Source: Enterobacter cloacae complex sp. R_G8
GTDB taxonomy: Bacteria > Pseudomonadota > Gammaproteobacteria > Enterobacterales > Enterobacteriaceae
Length of the DNA: 64,000 nucleotides
NCBI RefSeq assembly: GCF_024599795.1
Contig: NZ_CP102246.1
Location: forward strand, 3,286,001 to 3,350,000
Direction: 5' to 3'
Below the pieces are notes generated by a model. The model ran no database searches, had not been told where the DNA came from, and was given only the letters and a program-made list of their open reading frames with translations. The position numbers and the translations under genes are program-made. Positions 53,525 to 64,000 of the stretch are shown here, in pieces (the stretch's first letter is position 1; each line of letters starts with the position of its first letter).

Positions 53525-56500
53525 ATGGGCATGACCACCATGGGGGTTAAGCTGGATGACGCAACCCGCGAACGGATTAAGACCGCAGCAACCCGCATTG
53601 ACCGCACGCCGCACTGGCTAATCAAGCAGGCGATTTTTAACTATCTCGAACGGCTTGAGAGCGACGAGGGTCTGCCTGAGCTGCCCGCCCTGCTGGCGGG
53701 TGCCGCCAATGAAAGCGATGACGCCACCGCCGCGGCCGAGGAGAATCACCAACCGTTCCTCGAGTTCGCCGAGCAGATCCTGCCGCAATCCGTCAGCCGT
53801 GCCGCCATTACCGGCGCGTACCGCCGTGCTGAAACCGACGCTGTGCCAATGCTGCTGGAACAGGCTCGCCTGCCAGAAGCCGTTGCCGCGCAGGCGCACA
53901 GCCTGGCGTATCAACTGGCCGACAAGCTGCGTAATCAAAAAACCGCCAGCGGCCGGGCCGGCATGGTGCAGAGCCTGCTGCAGGAGTTTTCCCTCTCTTC
54001 GCAGGAGGGCGTGGCGCTGATGTGTCTGGCGGAAGCGCTGCTACGTATTCCGGATAAAGCCACCCGCGATGCGCTGATCCGCGATAAAATCAGCAACGGC
54101 AACTGGCAATCACACATTGGCCGCAGCCCGTCGCTGTTCGTCAACGCCGCCACCTGGGGTCTGCTCTTTACCGGCAAACTGGTCTCGACCCACAATGAAG
54201 CCAACCTCTCCCGCTCCCTGAACCGTATCATCGGTAAGAGCGGCGAGCCGCTGATCCGCAAAGGCGTGGATATGGCGATGCGTCTGATGGGCGAGCAGTT
54301 TGTTACCGGGGAAACCATCGCCGAAGCGCTGGCCAACGCCCGCAAGCTGGAAGATAAAGGGTTCCGCTACTCTTACGACATGCTGGGTGAAGCGGCCCTG
54401 ACCGCTGCCGACGCGCAGGCCTACATGGTCTCTTACCAGCAGGCGATCCACGCCATCGGTAAAGCCTCTAACGGCCGCGGTATTTATGAAGGTCCGGGCA
54501 TCTCAATCAAGCTCTCCGCCCTGCACCCGCGCTACAGCCGCGCGCAGTACGACCGGGTAATGGAAGAGCTCTACCCGCGCCTGAAATCCCTGACCCTGCT
54601 GGCGCGTCAGTATGACATTGGCATCAACATTGACGCCGAAGAGGCAGACCGCCTGGAGATCTCGCTCGATCTGCTGGAAAAACTGTGCTTTGAGCCGGAG
54701 CTGGCAGGCTGGAACGGAATTGGCTTTGTTATTCAGGCCTACCAGAAACGCTGCCCGTTCGTTATTGATTACCTGATTGACCTGGCCAGCCGCAGCCGTC
54801 GTCGTCTGATGATCCGTCTGGTCAAAGGTGCCTACTGGGACAGCGAGATCAAACGCGCCCAGATGGAAGGTCTGGAAGGCTATCCGGTTTACACCCGCAA
54901 GGTATACACCGACGTCTCTTACCTCGCCTGTGCCAAAAAACTGCTCGGCGTGCCAAACCTGATCTACCCGCAGTTCGCTACCCACAACGCCCACACCCTG
55001 GCGGCGATCTACACCCTGGCCGGACAGAACTACTATCCGGGCCAGTACGAATTCCAGTGCCTGCACGGCATGGGTGAACCGCTGTACGAGCAGGTCACCG
55101 GTAAAGTGGCCGAGGGCAAACTGAACCGTCCGTGCCGTATTTATGCCCCGGTGGGTACCCATGAAACCCTGCTGGCGTACCTGGTGCGTCGTCTGCTGGA
55201 GAACGGAGCGAACACCTCCTTCGTTAACCGTATTGCCGATACCACCCTGCCGCTGGACGAACTGGTTGCCGATCCGGTGCAGGCCGTTGAGAAAATGGCG
55301 GCTCAGGAAGGCCAGATTGGTCTGCCGCATCCGAAGATTGCCCTGCCGCGCGAGCTGTACGGCAAAGGCCGCATCAACTCGGCGGGTCTGGATCTCGCTA
55401 ACGAACACCGCCTGGCGTCCCTCTCTTCTGCCCTGCTCAACAGTGCATTGCAGAAATGGCAGGCCAAACCGATGATGGAACAGCCGGTCGCTGACGGCGA
55501 GATGCAGCCGGTGATTAACCCGGCAGAGCCAAAAGATATTGTTGGCTACGTGCGTGAAGCCACGGAAGCGGAAGTGGATCAGGCGCTGGAGAGCGCGGTA
55601 AACAACGCGCCAATCTGGTTCGCCACCCCGCCGCAGGAGCGTGCCGCCATTCTGGAACGCGCCGCGGTGCTGATGGAAGATCAGATGCAGTCGCTCATCG
55701 GTATCCTGGTGCGTGAAGCGGGGAAAACCTTCAGTAACGCTATCGCCGAAGTCCGCGAGGCCGTGGACTTCCTGCACTACTACGCAGGCCAGGTACGCGA
55801 TGATTTCGATAACGAAACGCACCGCCCGCTTGGTCCTGTGGTCTGTATCAGCCCGTGGAACTTCCCGCTGGCGATCTTCACCGGCCAGATTGCCGCCGCG
55901 CTTGCCGCAGGCAACAGCGTGCTGGCCAAACCCGCGGAGCAAACCCCGCTGATTGCCGCTCAGGGCATTAACATCCTGCTGGAAGCGGGCGTACCGGCGG
56001 GCGTGGTGCAGCTGCTGCCAGGCCGGGGTGAAACGGTGGGTGCGAAGCTCACCGCAGATAACCGCGTGCGTGGCGTGATGTTTACCGGCTCCACCGAAGT
56101 GGCCTCCCTGCTGCAGCGTAACATCGCCACCCGTCTGGATGCCCAGGGCCGCCCAACACCGCTTATCGCGGAAACCGGCGGCATGAACGCCATGATTGTT
56201 GACTCCTCTGCCCTCACCGAGCAGGTGGTGGTTGACGTGCTGGCCTCCGCCTTCGATAGCGCCGGTCAGCGCTGCTCCGCCCTGCGTGTGCTGTGCCTGC
56301 AGGACGACGTGGCCGACCACACGCTGAAGATGCTGCGTGGTGCCATGGCCGAGTGCCGCATGGGTAACCCGGGCCGTCTCACCACCGATATCGGGCCGGT
56401 GATCGACGCGGAAGCCAAAGCCAACATTGAAAACCACATTCAGGCCATGCGTGCCAAGGGCCGTCCAGTGTTCCAGGCCGTGCGTGAAAATAGCGAAGAT

Positions 56501-57487
56501 GCCCGCGAGTGGCAGACCGGCACCTTTGTGCCGCCAACGCTGATTGAACTGGCAAGCTTCGACGAGCTGAAAAAAGAGGTCTTCGGTCCGGTCCTGCACG
56601 TGGTGCGTTACAACCGTAACAACCTGAACGCGCTGATCGAGCAGATCAACGCCTCCGGCTATGGCCTGACGCTCGGCGTGCATACCCGCATCGACGAAAC
56701 CATCGCCCAGGTCACCGGCAGCGCCAAAGTGGGCAACCTGTACGTCAACCGCAACATGGTGGGTGCGGTCGTGGGCGTACAGCCGTTCGGCGGCGAGGGG
56801 CTCTCCGGCACCGGTCCAAAAGCGGGCGGTCCGCTCTACCTGTACCGTCTGCTGGCAAACCGTCCGGAGAACGCGCTGGGCGTAACGCTGGCACGCCAGG
56901 ATGCAGACTATCCGGTGGACGCGCAGTTGAAAACCGTGCTGACGCAGCCGCTGGAAGCCCTCATCACCTGGGCGGAAAAACGTCCTGAGCTGCGTGCTGT
57001 CGCACGGCAGTACGGCGAGCTGGCGCAGGCCGGCACGCAGCGTCTGCTGCCGGGGCCTACCGGCGAACGCAACACCTGGACGCTGATGCCGCGCGAGCGC
57101 GTGCTGTGCGTGGCGGATAACGAACAGGATGCGCTGGTTCAGCTGGCCGCCGCGATGGCAACGGGTTGTGAAGTGCTGTGGCCGGAAGAGGGTCTGCACC
57201 GCGATCTGGCGAAGCAACTGCCGAAAGCGGTTTCTGCCCGCATTCACTTTGCGAAGCCTGATGCCCTGCTTGCGCAGCCGTTTGACGCGGTTATCTACCA
57301 CGGTGATTCCGATCAGCTGCGCGAACTGTGCGAGCAGGTTGCGGCCCGCAGCGGTGCCATCATTTCCGTGCAGGGCTTCGCCCGCGGGGAAACCAACCTG
57401 CTGCTGGAGCGTCTGTACGTGGAGCGCTCGCTCAGCGTCAACACCGCGGCGGCGGGGGGTAACGCCAGCCTGATGACAATCGGCTAA
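53525..57487 (+). CDS. putA: Trifunctional proline utilisation protein PutA
   Basis: A 1320-aa protein, the same length as E. coli PutA: a ribbon-helix-helix repressor domain (1-47, [20 protein letters not shown]), proline dehydrogenase with FAD (about 90-570, [16 protein letters not shown]), and P5C dehydrogenase with NAD (about 640-1130, catalytic Cys near 917 in [13 protein letters not shown]), plus a C-terminal lid domain. It oxidises proline to glutamate at the membrane and represses put genes when reduced substrate is absent. AGGAG lies 8 nt before the ATG. Confidence 0.98.
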   Translation: MGMTTMGVKLDDATRERIKTAATRIDRTPHWLIKQAIFNYLERLESDEGLPELPALLAGAANESDDATAAAEENHQPFLEFAEQILPQSVSRAAITGAYRRAETDAVPMLLEQARLPEAVAAQAHSLAYQLADKLRNQKTASGRAGMVQSLLQEFSLSSQEGVALMCLAEALLRIPDKATRDALIRDKISNGNWQSHIGRSPSLFVNAATWGLLFTGKLVSTHNEANLSRSLNRIIGKSGEPLIRKGVDMAMRLMGEQFVTGETIAEALANARKLEDKGFRYSYDMLGEAALTAADAQAYMVSYQQAIHAIGKASNGRGIYEGPGISIKLSALHPRYSRAQYDRVMEELYPRLKSLTLLARQYDIGINIDAEEADRLEISLDLLEKLCFEPELAGWNGIGFVIQAYQKRCPFVIDYLIDLASRSRRRLMIRLVKGAYWDSEIKRAQMEGLEGYPVYTRKVYTDVSYLACAKKLLGVPNLIYPQFATHNAHTLAAIYTLAGQNYYPGQYEFQCLHGMGEPLYEQVTGKVAEGKLNRPCRIYAPVGTHETLLAYLVRRLLENGANTSFVNRIADTTLPLDELVADPVQAVEKMAAQEGQIGLPHPKIALPRELYGKGRINSAGLDLANEHRLASLSSALLNSALQKWQAKPMMEQPVADGEMQPVINPAEPKDIVGYVREATEAEVDQALESAVNNAPIWFATPPQERAAILERAAVLMEDQMQSLIGILVREAGKTFSNAIAEVREAVDFLHYYAGQVRDDFDNETHRPLGPVVCISPWNFPLAIFTGQIAAALAAGNSVLAKPAEQTPLIAAQGINILLEAGVPAGVVQLLPGRGETVGAKLTADNRVRGVMFTGSTEVASLLQRNIATRLDAQGRPTPLIAETGGMNAMIVDSSALTEQVVVDVLASAFDSAGQRCSALRVLCLQDDVADHTLKMLRGAMAECRMGNPGRLTTDIGPVIDAEAKANIENHIQAMRAKGRPVFQAVRENSEDAREWQTGTFVPPTLIELASFDELKKEVFGPVLHVVRYNRNNLNALIEQINASGYGLTLGVHTRIDETIAQVTGSAKVGNLYVNRNMVGAVVGVQPFGGEGLSGTGPKAGGPLYLYRLLANRPENALGVTLARQDADYPVDAQLKTVLTQPLEALITWAEKRPELRAVARQYGELAQAGTQRLLPGPTGERNTWTLMPRERVLCVADNEQDALVQLAAAMATGCEVLWPEEGLHRDLAKQLPKAVSARIHFAKPDALLAQPFDAVIYHGDSDQLRELCEQVAARSGAIISVQGFARGETNLLLERLYVERSLSVNTAAAGGNASLMTIG

Positions 57488-57499
57488 CGCTGTGCTAAT

Positions 57500-57527
57500 A
57501 AGGCTCCGGAGACGGAGCCTTATTTTA
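57500..57527 (+). terminator. Terminator after putA
   Basis: AAGGCTCC, loop GGAGAC, GGAGCCTT followed by ATTTTATT. Confidence 0.86.
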
Positions 57528-57538
57528 TTGGGGAGTGT

Positions 57539-57931
57539 ATGAAACGATTTATTATCGCAGGTGCAGCACTGCTGCTCAGCGCCAGCGCGCTGGCCGACGA
57601 GTGCGACAAAGCGACCACCCAGCTTGAACTGAATACCTGTAGCGCGCAGCAGTACCAGGCTGCCGATAAAAAGCTCAACCAGACTTATCAGGCCGCCATT
57701 AAACGTGCGGCGGCCCCACAGCGTGACCTGCTGAAAAAGGCGCAGCAGGCGTGGATTGCCCTGCGCGATGCAGACTGCAACTTTATCGGTTCCGGTACCG
57801 AGGGGGGCAGCGTGCAGCCTATGATCATTAGTCAGTGCCTGACAGAGAAAACCGTGGAACGCGAGGCGTTTCTGGCCTCGCTGATGCAGTGTGAAGAGGG
57901 CGACTTAAGCTGTCCTCTCCCGCCGGGCTGA
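57539..57931 (+). CDS. LprI-type (DUF1311) secreted protein
   Basis: A 130-aa product with a signal peptide (cleaved after SALA, residue 19) and a DUF1311/LprI domain: DECDKATTQLELNTCSAQQY, then LNQTYQAAIKR and KKAQQAWIALRDADC. Some family members inhibit lysozyme, hence the name; the role here is unproven. Six or so Cys suggest periplasmic disulfides. It lies between putA and rutR, where E. coli has no gene. Confidence 0.88.
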   Translation: MKRFIIAGAALLLSASALADECDKATTQLELNTCSAQQYQAADKKLNQTYQAAIKRAAAPQRDLLKKAQQAWIALRDADCNFIGSGTEGGSVQPMIISQCLTEKTVEREAFLASLMQCEEGDLSCPLPPG

Positions 57932-57948
57932 CGAGGCACGGAACTATT

Positions 57949-57980
57949 CCCTCTCCCTGTGGGAGAGGGTTAGGGTGAGG
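57949..57980. repeat. Intergenic palindromic repeat (CCCTCTCCC type)
   Basis: CCCTCTCCC, TGT, GGGAGAGGG is a perfect 9-bp stem followed by TTAGGGTGAGGG. The same sequence is a familiar dispersed repeat in Enterobacter, Klebsiella and other Gram-negatives. It lies between convergent lprI-like and rutR genes. Confidence 0.75.
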
Positions 57981-57984
57981 GAAA

Positions 57985-58623
57985 CTAGCGCACGCGGATC
58001 CCTTCAATAATCATCCGCTGCACGTTTTCGAGGGTGCTCTGGAAGAACGCTTCGTCCTGCAGCGTCTTTCCGGTCACCGCTTCCACCTGGGCCGCAAAGT
58101 CAGCGTAGTGCTGAGTGGCGGCCCAAATCATAAAGATCAGATGCTGCGGATCGACAGGTGCCAGTTTGCCGCTGGCGACCCATCCGGCGATGATCGCGGA
58201 TTTATCGTCCACCAGCTGTTTCAAATCACCCGTCAATTCGGCCTTCAGCAGCGGCGCACCCTGCAGCATCTCCAGACAGAACAGCCTGGATGCCTGCGGA
58301 TAATCACGGGAGACCTCCAGCTTCAGGCGAATGTACTCTTTGATCGCCACCAGCGGGGTGAACTCCTGACGAAAGGCTTTCAGCGGCGCCAGCCAGATAT
58401 CCAGGATCTGCTGCATCACCGCCACGTACAGCGCCTCTTTCGACGGGTAGTAATAGAGCAGATTGGTTTTGGACACCCCGGCCTGCTCCGCCACCTGCTC
58501 CAGGCGCGTGCCGTGAATGCCAAACTGCGAAAAAGTCTCCAGCGCCGCACTGAGGATGGCGTGTTTTTTGGCGCTCACCGCCTGCGAACGTTTACCTGCT
58601 GTTTTCACTGCGCCTTGTGTCAT
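57985..58623 (-). CDS. rutR: Pyrimidine-responsive TetR regulator RutR
   Basis: A TetR-family repressor of rut genes, released by uracil or thymine. From the ATG at 58623 it is 212 aa, the E. coli length, starting MTQGAVKTAGKRSQAVSAKK with a TetR HTH (TRLEQVAEQAGVSKTNLLYY). AAGGAG lies 6 nt upstream; the in-frame ATG 11 codons earlier is not conserved. Divergent from rutA. Confidence 0.96.
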   Translation of the reverse strand: MTQGAVKTAGKRSQAVSAKKHAILSAALETFSQFGIHGTRLEQVAEQAGVSKTNLLYYYPSKEALYVAVMQQILDIWLAPLKAFRQEFTPLVAIKEYIRLKLEVSRDYPQASRLFCLEMLQGAPLLKAELTGDLKQLVDDKSAIIAGWVASGKLAPVDPQHLIFMIWAATQHYADFAAQVEAVTGKTLQDEAFFQSTLENVQRMIIEGIRVR

Positions 58624-58686
58624 CCCGCTCTCCTTATTCTGCGTTGCCATCAGCATAGCAAAACCCCCGCCTCGCCACGATATTCT

Positions 58687-58722
58687 GCACTCCCATCGCG
58701 CATGAATGCCTGTTTTGTGTGC
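58687..58722 (+). promoter_or_regulatory. Putative tandem NtrC sites upstream of rutA
   Basis: GCAC-N7-GCGC (58687-58701) and GCCT-N7-GTGC (58708-58722) resemble the NtrC site GCAC-N7-GTGC, with one and two mismatches. They are 21 bp apart, two helical turns, and about 100 bp upstream of the sigma-54 promoter. Confidence 0.55.
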
Positions 58723-58729
58723 AATGTTT

Positions 58730-58745
58730 TTGACCAGTTAGTCCA
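58730..58745 (+). promoter_or_regulatory. RutR operator
   Basis: TTGACCA-GT-TAGTCCA matches the RutR consensus TTGACCA-N2-TGGTCAA at 12 of 14 conserved bases, in the rutR-rutA intergenic region. Confidence 0.78.
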
Positions 58746-58809
58746 CTTTTGTCGCGCTCAATTCACCAACCATTGATTAACACGTTAATAACAAAGCCAT
58801 TTTAAAAAC

Positions 58810-58825
58810 TGGCACCGCCTTTGCA
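58810..58825 (+). promoter_or_regulatory. Sigma-54 promoter of the rut operon
   Basis: TGGCAC, 5 nt, TTGCA is an exact -24/-12 element 41 nt before the rutA start codon. In E. coli the rut operon is NtrC-activated and sigma-54-dependent. Confidence 0.88.
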
Positions 58826-58865
58826 AAACCCTGTTCACCTGCAACGTAGTGAAGAGAGGTTCGTG

Positions 58866-60646
<1,781 letters not shown>

Positions 60647-60657
60647 GGAGACATACG

Positions 60658-61044
60658 ATGCCGAAATCCGTGATTATTCCACCGGGCACCAGCACGCCGA
60701 TTGCGCCGTTTGTCCCCGGTACGCTCGCCGATGGCGTGGTGTACGTCTCCGGCACCCTGCCGTTTGATAAAGACAACAACGTGGTGTTTATCAATGACCC
60801 AAAGGCGCAAACGCGCCACGTGCTGGAGACGATCAAGACCGTGATCGAAACCGCGGGTGGCACGATGGAGGATGTGACGTTCAACAGCATCTTTATCACC
60901 GACTGGAAAAACTACGCCGCGATTAACGAGATCTACGCGGAGTTTTTCCCCGGCGATAAACCGGCCCGCTTCTGCATTCAGTGCGGGCTAGTGAAGCCGG
61001 ACGCGCTGGTTGAAATCGCCACCGTTGCGCACATTGGAAAGTGA
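60658..61044 (+). CDS. rutC: 3-aminoacrylate deaminase RutC (Rid family)
   Basis: A 128-aa YjgF/YER057c/UK114 (Rid) protein that speeds deamination of 3-aminoacrylate. It begins [20 protein letters not shown] and has [13 protein letters not shown] segment [20 protein letters not shown] near the active-site Arg. GAGGAG precedes the ATG. Its stop is 8 nt before rutD. Confidence 0.96.
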   Translation: MPKSVIIPPGTSTPIAPFVPGTLADGVVYVSGTLPFDKDNNVVFINDPKAQTRHVLETIKTVIETAGGTMEDVTFNSIFITDWKNYAAINEIYAEFFPGDKPARFCIQCGLVKPDALVEIATVAHIGK

Positions 61045-61051
61045 GGCTGCC

Positions 61052-61852
61052 ATGAAGCTCTCCGTCTCACCGCCCCCGTTTGACGGCGCGCCCGTCGTGG
61101 TGCTGATTGCCGGACTCGGCGGGGGCGGCAGCTACTGGTTACCCCAGTTAGCCGCGCTGGAACAGGAGTACCAGGTGGTCTGTTACGACCAGCGTGGCAC
61201 CGGCAATAACCCTGACACCCTGCCGGAAGATTACACTCTGGCGCAAATGGCCGGTGAGCTGGCACAGGCCCTGGCCGCGGTCGGGATCGCCCGCTACTGC
61301 GTGGTCGGCCATGCGCTGGGGGCGCTGATCGGCCTGCAGCTGGCGCTCGACAACGCCGATGCCCTCACAGCGCTGGTGTGCGTCAACGGCTGGCTGACGC
61401 TGAATGCTCATACCCGACGCTGCTTTCGGATCCGCGAACGGCTGCTGCATGCCGGTGGCGCGCAGGCGTGGGTAGAGGCACAACCGCTGTTTCTCTATCC
61501 GGCAGACTGGATGGCCGCCCGCGCGCCGCGTCTGGAGGCGGAAGAAGCGCTGGGGCTGGCGCACTTTCAGGGTAAAACCAACCTGCTGCGCAGGCTGAAC
61601 GCGCTGAAAAAGGCCGACTTCAGCCGCCATGCCGCCCGCATTACCTGCCCGGTGCACCTTATCTGTTCCGCCGACGATATGCTGGTGCCCTCTGTTTGCT
61701 CGTCCGAGCTGCAGGACGCGATCCCGCACAGCCGCAGCGCGGTGATGCGCCAGGGAGGGCATGCCTGCAACGTCACCGAGCCTGAGACCTTTAACACCCT
61801 GCTGCTGAACGGGCTTGCCAGCCTGCTGCACAGCCATGAACCCGCTTTATAA
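61052..61852 (+). CDS. rutD: Putative aminoacrylate hydrolase RutD
   Basis: A 266-aa alpha/beta hydrolase, the E. coli length, starting [20 protein letters not shown]. The nucleophile elbow reads [11 protein letters not shown], with Ala where most relatives have Ser; I recall the same in E. coli RutD. His of the triad is in [12 protein letters not shown]. It speeds aminoacrylate breakdown. The start follows the rutC stop closely (GTGAGGCTGCC before ATG). Confidence 0.95.
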   Translation: MKLSVSPPPFDGAPVVVLIAGLGGGGSYWLPQLAALEQEYQVVCYDQRGTGNNPDTLPEDYTLAQMAGELAQALAAVGIARYCVVGHALGALIGLQLALDNADALTALVCVNGWLTLNAHTRRCFRIRERLLHAGGAQAWVEAQPLFLYPADWMAARAPRLEAEEALGLAHFQGKTNLLRRLNALKKADFSRHAARITCPVHLICSADDMLVPSVCSSELQDAIPHSRSAVMRQGGHACNVTEPETFNTLLLNGLASLLHSHEPAL

Positions 61853-61861
61853 GGAGTTTAG

Positions 61862-62452
61862 ATGAGCGAAGCCATTACCCCTGCCGCGCTGGAATCACTG
61901 TTCACCGGCGCACGCACCCACAACGGCTGGCTGGACAGACCGGTCAGCGACGAGACGCTGCACGAGATCTACGACCTGATGAAATGGGGCCCCACTTCCG
62001 CCAACTGCTCCCCGGCCCGTATTGTGTTTGTGCGCAGCGCAGAGGGAAAAGAGAAGCTGCGCCCGGCGCTTTCCAGCGGCAACCTGGAGAAAACCCTCAC
62101 CGCACCGGTCACCGCGATTGTGGCGTGGGACACGGAATTCTATGAGCGTCTGCCTGAACTGTTCCCGCACGGGGATGCGAAGAGCTGGTTTACCACCAGC
62201 CCCGCGCACGCTGAAGAGACCGCCTTTCGCAACAGCTCTATGCAGGCCGCTTATCTCATCTTTGCCTGTCGTGCCCTGGGGCTGGACACCGGCCCGATGT
62301 CCGGCTTTGACCGGCAAAAAGTCGATGAGGCCTTTTTCACCGGCACGCTGCTGAAAAGCAATCTGCTGATCAATATCGGCTATGGCGATGTGGGCAAACT
62401 CTATGGCCGCCTGCCGCGCCTGACCTTTGAAGACGCCTGCGGGCTGGCGTAA
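61862..62452 (+). CDS. rutE: Malonic semialdehyde reductase RutE
   Basis: A nitroreductase-family flavoprotein (196 aa) that reduces malonic semialdehyde to 3-hydroxypropionate, the final detoxifying step of the Rut pathway. It begins [20 protein letters not shown] and has [17 protein letters not shown] (the FMN-binding segment). AAGGAG precedes the ATG. Confidence 0.96.
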   Translation: MSEAITPAALESLFTGARTHNGWLDRPVSDETLHEIYDLMKWGPTSANCSPARIVFVRSAEGKEKLRPALSSGNLEKTLTAPVTAIVAWDTEFYERLPELFPHGDAKSWFTTSPAHAEETAFRNSSMQAAYLIFACRALGLDTGPMSGFDRQKVDEAFFTGTLLKSNLLINIGYGDVGKLYGRLPRLTFEDACGLA

Positions 62453-62461
62453 GGAGCCACC

Positions 62462-62956
62462 ATGACGACACCCGATAAACAAACCTTTCGCGATGCCATG
62501 GCCTGTGTGGGCGCGGCGGTCAATATCATCACCACCGACGGCCCTGCTGGCAGAGCGGGCTTCACCGCCAGCGCCGTATGCAGCGTCACCGACTCACCCC
62601 CGACGCTATTGGTGTGTCTCAACCGCGGCGCCTCCGTCTGGCCGACGTTTAGCGAAAACCGCACCCTGTGCGTCAACACCCTGAGCGCAGGACAGGAGCC
62701 GCTCTCCAACCTGTTTGGCGGCAAAACGCCGATGGATGCACGCTTTGCCGCTGCCCGCTGGCAGACGGGCGAGACGGGCTGCCCGCGTCTGGAGGAGGCG
62801 CTGGCCTCGTTTGATTGCCGTATCAGCCAGGTGGTCAGCGTCGGCACCCACGACATTCTGTTTTGCGACATCGTGTCCATTATCCGCCACCCCGCCCCGC
62901 AAGGGCTGGTGTGGTTTGACCGCGGCTACCACGCGCTTATGCGACCCGCCTGTTAA
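62462..62956 (+). CDS. rutF: Flavin reductase RutF
   Basis: A 164-aa FMN reductase (flavin reductase-like domain) that supplies reduced FMN to RutA. It contains [20 protein letters not shown] and [20 protein letters not shown], typical of the HpaC/RutF family. AAGGAG lies 5 nt upstream. It overlaps no neighbour; rutG starts 21 nt later. Confidence 0.96.
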   Translation: MTTPDKQTFRDAMACVGAAVNIITTDGPAGRAGFTASAVCSVTDSPPTLLVCLNRGASVWPTFSENRTLCVNTLSAGQEPLSNLFGGKTPMDARFAAARWQTGETGCPRLEEALASFDCRISQVVSVGTHDILFCDIVSIIRHPAPQGLVWFDRGYHALMRPAC

Positions 62957-62977
62957 CCCTTCTTAAGGAAGCAGCTC

Positions 62978-64000
62978 ATGGCAATGTTCGGATTTCCCCA
63001 CTGGCAGTTGAAATCGACCTCTACAGAACCTGGCGTGGTCGCGCCGGACGAACGACTCCCGCTCGGGCAAACCCTGGTGATGGGCGTTCAGCATGCGGTC
63101 GCCATGTTTGGCGCAACGGTGCTGATGCCGATGCTGATGGGGCTTGATCCCAATCTCTCCATCCTGATGTCGGGCATTGGTACCCTGCTGTTCTTTTTTG
63201 TCACCGGCGGGCGCGTGCCCAGCTATCTGGGATCCAGCGCCGCCTTTGTCGGCGTGGTCATCGCCACCACCGGGTTTAACGGTCAGGGGATCAACCCCAA
63301 CCTGAGCGTCGCCCTTGGCGGCATTATCGCCTGTGGTCTGGTCTATACCCTGATCGGCATCGTGGTGATGAAGATCGGGACCCGCTGGATCGAGCGCATG
63401 ATGCCGCCGGTGGTTACCGGCGCGGTGGTAATGGCGATCGGTCTGAATCTGGCGCCAATTGCCGTGAAGAGTGTCTCCGGCTCGCCGTTTGAGAGCTGGA
63501 TGGCGGTGATCACCGTGCTGTGTATCGGTCTGGTGGCGGTATTTACCCGCGGCATGGTCCAGCGCCTGCTGATTCTGGTCGGGCTGATTGTGGCCTGTCT
63601 GATCTACGCCCTGCTGGCCAATGTCTTTGGTTTCGGCAAGCCTGTCGACTTTACCCTGCTCCATCAGGCTGCCTGGTTTGGTCTGCCGCAGATCACGTCG
63701 CCAACCTTTAACACGCAGGCGATGATGCTTATCGCCCCTGTCGCGGTGATCCTGGTGGCGGAGAATTTAGGGCATCTGAAGGCCGTGGCGGGCATGACCG
63801 GGCGCAGTATGGATCCGTATATGGGGCGCGCGTTTGTCGGGGATGGCCTGGCGACGATGCTCTCCGGGTCGGTGGGCGGCAGCGGTGTCACCACCTACGC
63901 CGAGAACATTGGCGTGATGGCGGTAACGAAAGTCTACTCCACGCTGGTGTTCGTGGCGGCGGCAGTCATGGCGATGCTGCTCGGCTTCTCACCAAAATTT
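62978..64000 (+). CDS. rutG: Uracil permease RutG, C-terminus cut by window edge
   Basis: A nucleobase:cation symporter-2 (NCS2/UraA-type) permease that imports uracil. About 341 of an expected ~440 residues are present, starting MAMFGFPHWQLKSTSTEPGV with GVQHAVAMFGATVLMPMLMG and VILVAENLGHLKAVAGMTGR, the substrate-binding region with its conserved Glu. AAGGAAG precedes the ATG. It ends the rut operon. Confidence 0.95.
   Translation, partial: MAMFGFPHWQLKSTSTEPGVVAPDERLPLGQTLVMGVQHAVAMFGATVLMPMLMGLDPNLSILMSGIGTLLFFFVTGGRVPSYLGSSAAFVGVVIATTGFNGQGINPNLSVALGGIIACGLVYTLIGIVVMKIGTRWIERMMPPVVTGAVVMAIGLNLAPIAVKSVSGSPFESWMAVITVLCIGLVAVFTRGMVQRLLILVGLIVACLIYALLANVFGFGKPVDFTLLHQAAWFGLPQITSPTFNTQAMMLIAPVAVILVAENLGHLKAVAGMTGRSMDPYMGRAFVGDGLATMLSGSVGGSGVTTYAENIGVMAVTKVYSTLVFVAAAVMAMLLGFSPKF

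Noticed and set aside
54503..57301. 932-codon open frame antisense to putA
   Set aside because: It mirrors the GC-rich codon usage of putA, has no recognisable domain and covers a gene of certain identity. Similar antisense frames occur over pyrC and opgH.

Overview
The window is a contiguous piece of an Enterobacteriaceae chromosome, most likely Enterobacter or a close relative. Nearly every gene has a recognisable E. coli/Salmonella counterpart at high protein identity, and gene order follows the E. coli 23-24 min region (flg - murJ - mdtH - pyrC - solA - lpxL - opg - csg - ghrA - phoH - efe - put - rut). GC-rich coding sequence and several gene losses or substitutions relative to E. coli point away from E. 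coli itself. I saw no frameshifts, insertion sequences, phage genes or CRISPR arrays. All identifications are by reading translated sequence against remembered families; no database search was run.

Layout. 1-9950: flagellar cluster, flgBCDEFGHIJ-flgK on the minus strand (flgK cut by the left edge) and flgA-flgM-flgN on the plus strand, with a putative FlhDC site between flgB and flgA and FliA promoters in front of flgK and flgM. 10010-13845: murJ, mviM, yceH, rimJ (minus). 14082-20763: mdtH, yceB, pyrC, dinI, bssS, solA, yceO, yceJ, yceI (plus). 20805-25069: trhO (minus), lpxL, mdtG, msyB (plus), yceK (minus). 25153-30622: osmoregulated periplasmic glucan genes opgGH (minus) and opgC (plus). 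30657-36239: ymdB, a small fimbrial-like protein, and the divergent curli operons csgBAC / csgDEFG around a 766-bp regulatory region. 36283-39197: ycdZ, ycdY, ycdX, ghrA. 39429-43051: two identical tRNA-Ser(GGA) genes, each followed by structured repeats carrying extra copies of the tRNA 3' end, bracketing a LysR regulator, a pirin and an isochorismatase-family hydrolase. 43052-46031: AGCS amino-acid symporter and phoH with a clear Pho box. 46256-51475: ferrous iron uptake operon efeUOB with a Fur box, a NupC-like nucleoside transporter and a DUF3574 lipoprotein. 51593-57487: divergent putP/putA with PutA operators. 57539-64000: a LprI-like protein, rutR and the pyrimidine degradation operon rutABCDEFG (rutG cut by the right edge) behind a sigma-54/NtrC-type promoter.

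The clusters are mostly self-contained: flagellar assembly with its FlgM checkpoint, curli secretion and assembly under CsgD, glucan synthesis, iron uptake, and proline and uracil use as nitrogen sources. The least ordinary part is the tRNA-Ser repeat region at 39.4-43.0 kb, where E. coli carries pgaABCD/ycdT. Other items worth a look are a start codon buried in a perfect inverted repeat (ycdZ), a terminator between csgA and csgC, and the absence of grxB and clsC from their E. coli positions. I did not find a convincing wholly new multi-gene system.
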